NCBI RefSeq assembly: GCF_030063445.1
Contig: NZ_JASITD010000024.1
Span: 1-64,000 of the forward strand
Reading direction: 5' to 3'
Length of the DNA: 64,000 nt
Source of the DNA: Hymenobacter sp. H14-R3
GTDB lineage: Bacteria; Bacteroidota; Bacteroidia; Cytophagales; Hymenobacteraceae
A program made the translations under genes and the position numbers. The number at the start of each line of letters is the position of its first letter. Position 1 is the first letter of the stretch. Positions 63,259 through 64,000 of this stretch are shown here, piece by piece. Under the pieces are notes generated by a model that worked only from the letters and a program-made list of their open reading frames with translations, searched no databases and was not told the DNA's origin.

Positions 63259-64000
63259 TCATTGGGCGGCCGGGGCGCTGCTGTCGTCGGTGGCGGCGGC
63301 GGGCTCGGTTTCTTCGGTAGCCGGGGGGGCATCCTCAGTAGCCGGGGCTGCTTCTTCTGGGGCGATATCGGCATTGCCGATAGCCGGCGCGGTGGCTGTG
63401 TCATCGGTGGGCAGGTCGTCGCCGATGGCTGGCGCGGCGGTAGCAGCGGGGGCTGCACCGTCGGTCGGCAGGTCGTCGTCGTCGGCAAATTCCTGACGGA
63501 TAACGCGGTACACGTCATCCACCGTTTCTTCCTCCAACTCGGTGCGGCGCACGATGTCGTCTTTCTTGACGGCTAGTACGGCGCGGCCGGTGTCGAGGCC
63601 GATTTTCTTCAGCTCGGCAATAACCCAGCCTTCGATTTCGTCGGTGAACTCGTCTAGGGCGATATCTTCTTCGTAGTCAGTGGCTTCGCGGAAGACGTCG
63701 ATTTCCATGCCCACCAGGCGCGAGGCCAGCTTGATGTTGGCACCGCCCCGGCCGATGGCCAGGCTCACTTGGTCGGGTTTCATGAACACGGAAACCCGGC
63801 CCGTTTGTTCACTGATTTTCATGGAGCCCACTTTAGCCGGGCTCAGCGCCCGCGAAATGAACAGTTCCAGATTGTCGGTGTAGTTGATGATGTCGATGTT
63901 CTCGTTCATCAGCTCGCGCACTACGGGGTGAATGCGGCTGCCCTTCATGCCTACGCAGGCACCCACCGGGTCGATACGCTCGTCGTAGCTTTCAACGGCT
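63259..64000 (-). CDS. nusA: Transcription termination/antitermination factor NusA, C-terminal part (cut by window edge)
   Basis: The reading frame is open to the right edge of the window (AVESYDERIDPVGACVGMKG at the edge), so the N-terminal domain and S1 part lie outside. Visible are the KH region (GMKGSRIHPVVRELMNENID, NLELFISRALSPAKVGSMKI, QVSLAIGRGGANIKLASRLV) and a C-terminal helical part, then an acidic Asp/Glu/Ala/Pro/Thr-rich tail of about 75 residues with repeats of DDLPTD. NusA binds RNA polymerase and affects pausing. The nusA-infB order is conserved in bacteria. Confidence 0.96.
   Translation of the reverse strand, partial: AVESYDERIDPVGACVGMKGSRIHPVVRELMNENIDIINYTDNLELFISRALSPAKVGSMKISEQTGRVSVFMKPDQVSLAIGRGGANIKLASRLVGMEIDVFREATDYEEDIALDEFTDEIEGWVIAELKKIGLDTGRAVLAVKKDDIVRRTELEEETVDDVYRVIRQEFADDDDLPTDGAAPAATAAPAIGDDLPTDDTATAPAIGNADIAPEEAAPATEDAPPATEETEPAAATDDSSAPAAQ

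Overview
The window looks like chromosome of a GC-rich Bacteroidota of the Cytophagales, most likely Hymenobacter or a close relative. The reasons are a giant SprA-type protein of the type IX secretion system, an Oar-like TonB-dependent receptor, head-GIN (DUF2807) proteins, a zinc-cysteine-less Tgt, an IF-2 with a very long Ala/Pro linker, and many -7 boxes of the Bacteroidota form TAnnTTTG with almost no Shine-Dalgarno sequences. The genus is inferred from overall character; no rRNA or tRNA gene was seen.

Layout. 1-12.6 kb: small secreted protein, queA, a HEAT/cyclophilin fusion, a GT39-like membrane protein, mscS, rsmG, a sigma factor overlapping a GT2 gene, tgt, an LptF/G permease and a DMT transporter. 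12.6-21 kb: an FAD oxidoreductase, then a one-strand accessory cluster: LytTR regulator, five tiny secreted peptides, DUF5819 protein, HTTM protein, small membrane protein, ABC ATPase and ABC permease. 21.5-30 kb: ispE, a sugar-phosphate transferase, tandem DUF2807 genes, an RsmI-like methylase, an esterase, and a GT4/flippase/membrane-protein operon. 30-38.6 kb: the Oar-like receptor, a decayed secreted-protein gene, yicC, a VanZ/M28 fusion and gcvH. 38.8-57.6 kb: sprA, ruvA, maeB, a LysM lytic transglycosylase, gatA, two tatA genes, a flippase and an enoyl-CoA hydratase. 57.8-64 kb: mscL, an IS630-family element, infB and the 3' part of nusA.

The most interesting part is 14.1-21 kb. Five ORFs of 96-99 codons have signal peptides of two alternating types and unrelated middles, but all end in the same tail, Y-x3-D-F-S-x-F-D. 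Next to them are an HTTM protein and a DUF5819 protein, which together resemble the SdpB/SdpA pair that matures the Bacillus SDP killing peptide. A four-helix membrane protein, an ABC-2 transporter and a LytTR regulator complete the cluster; the regulator's receiver has Asn where the phospho-acceptor Asp should be. I read this as a multi-peptide, SDP-like secreted toxin or signal system. That function is inference; the architecture is visible in the sequence.

Intergenic space is rich in long inverted repeats, some carrying the stop codons of adjacent genes. One palindrome has an IS630 element, with an A9 frameshift site, in its loop. A small promoter-terminator unit at about 55.0-55.2 kb may encode an unannotated small RNA.
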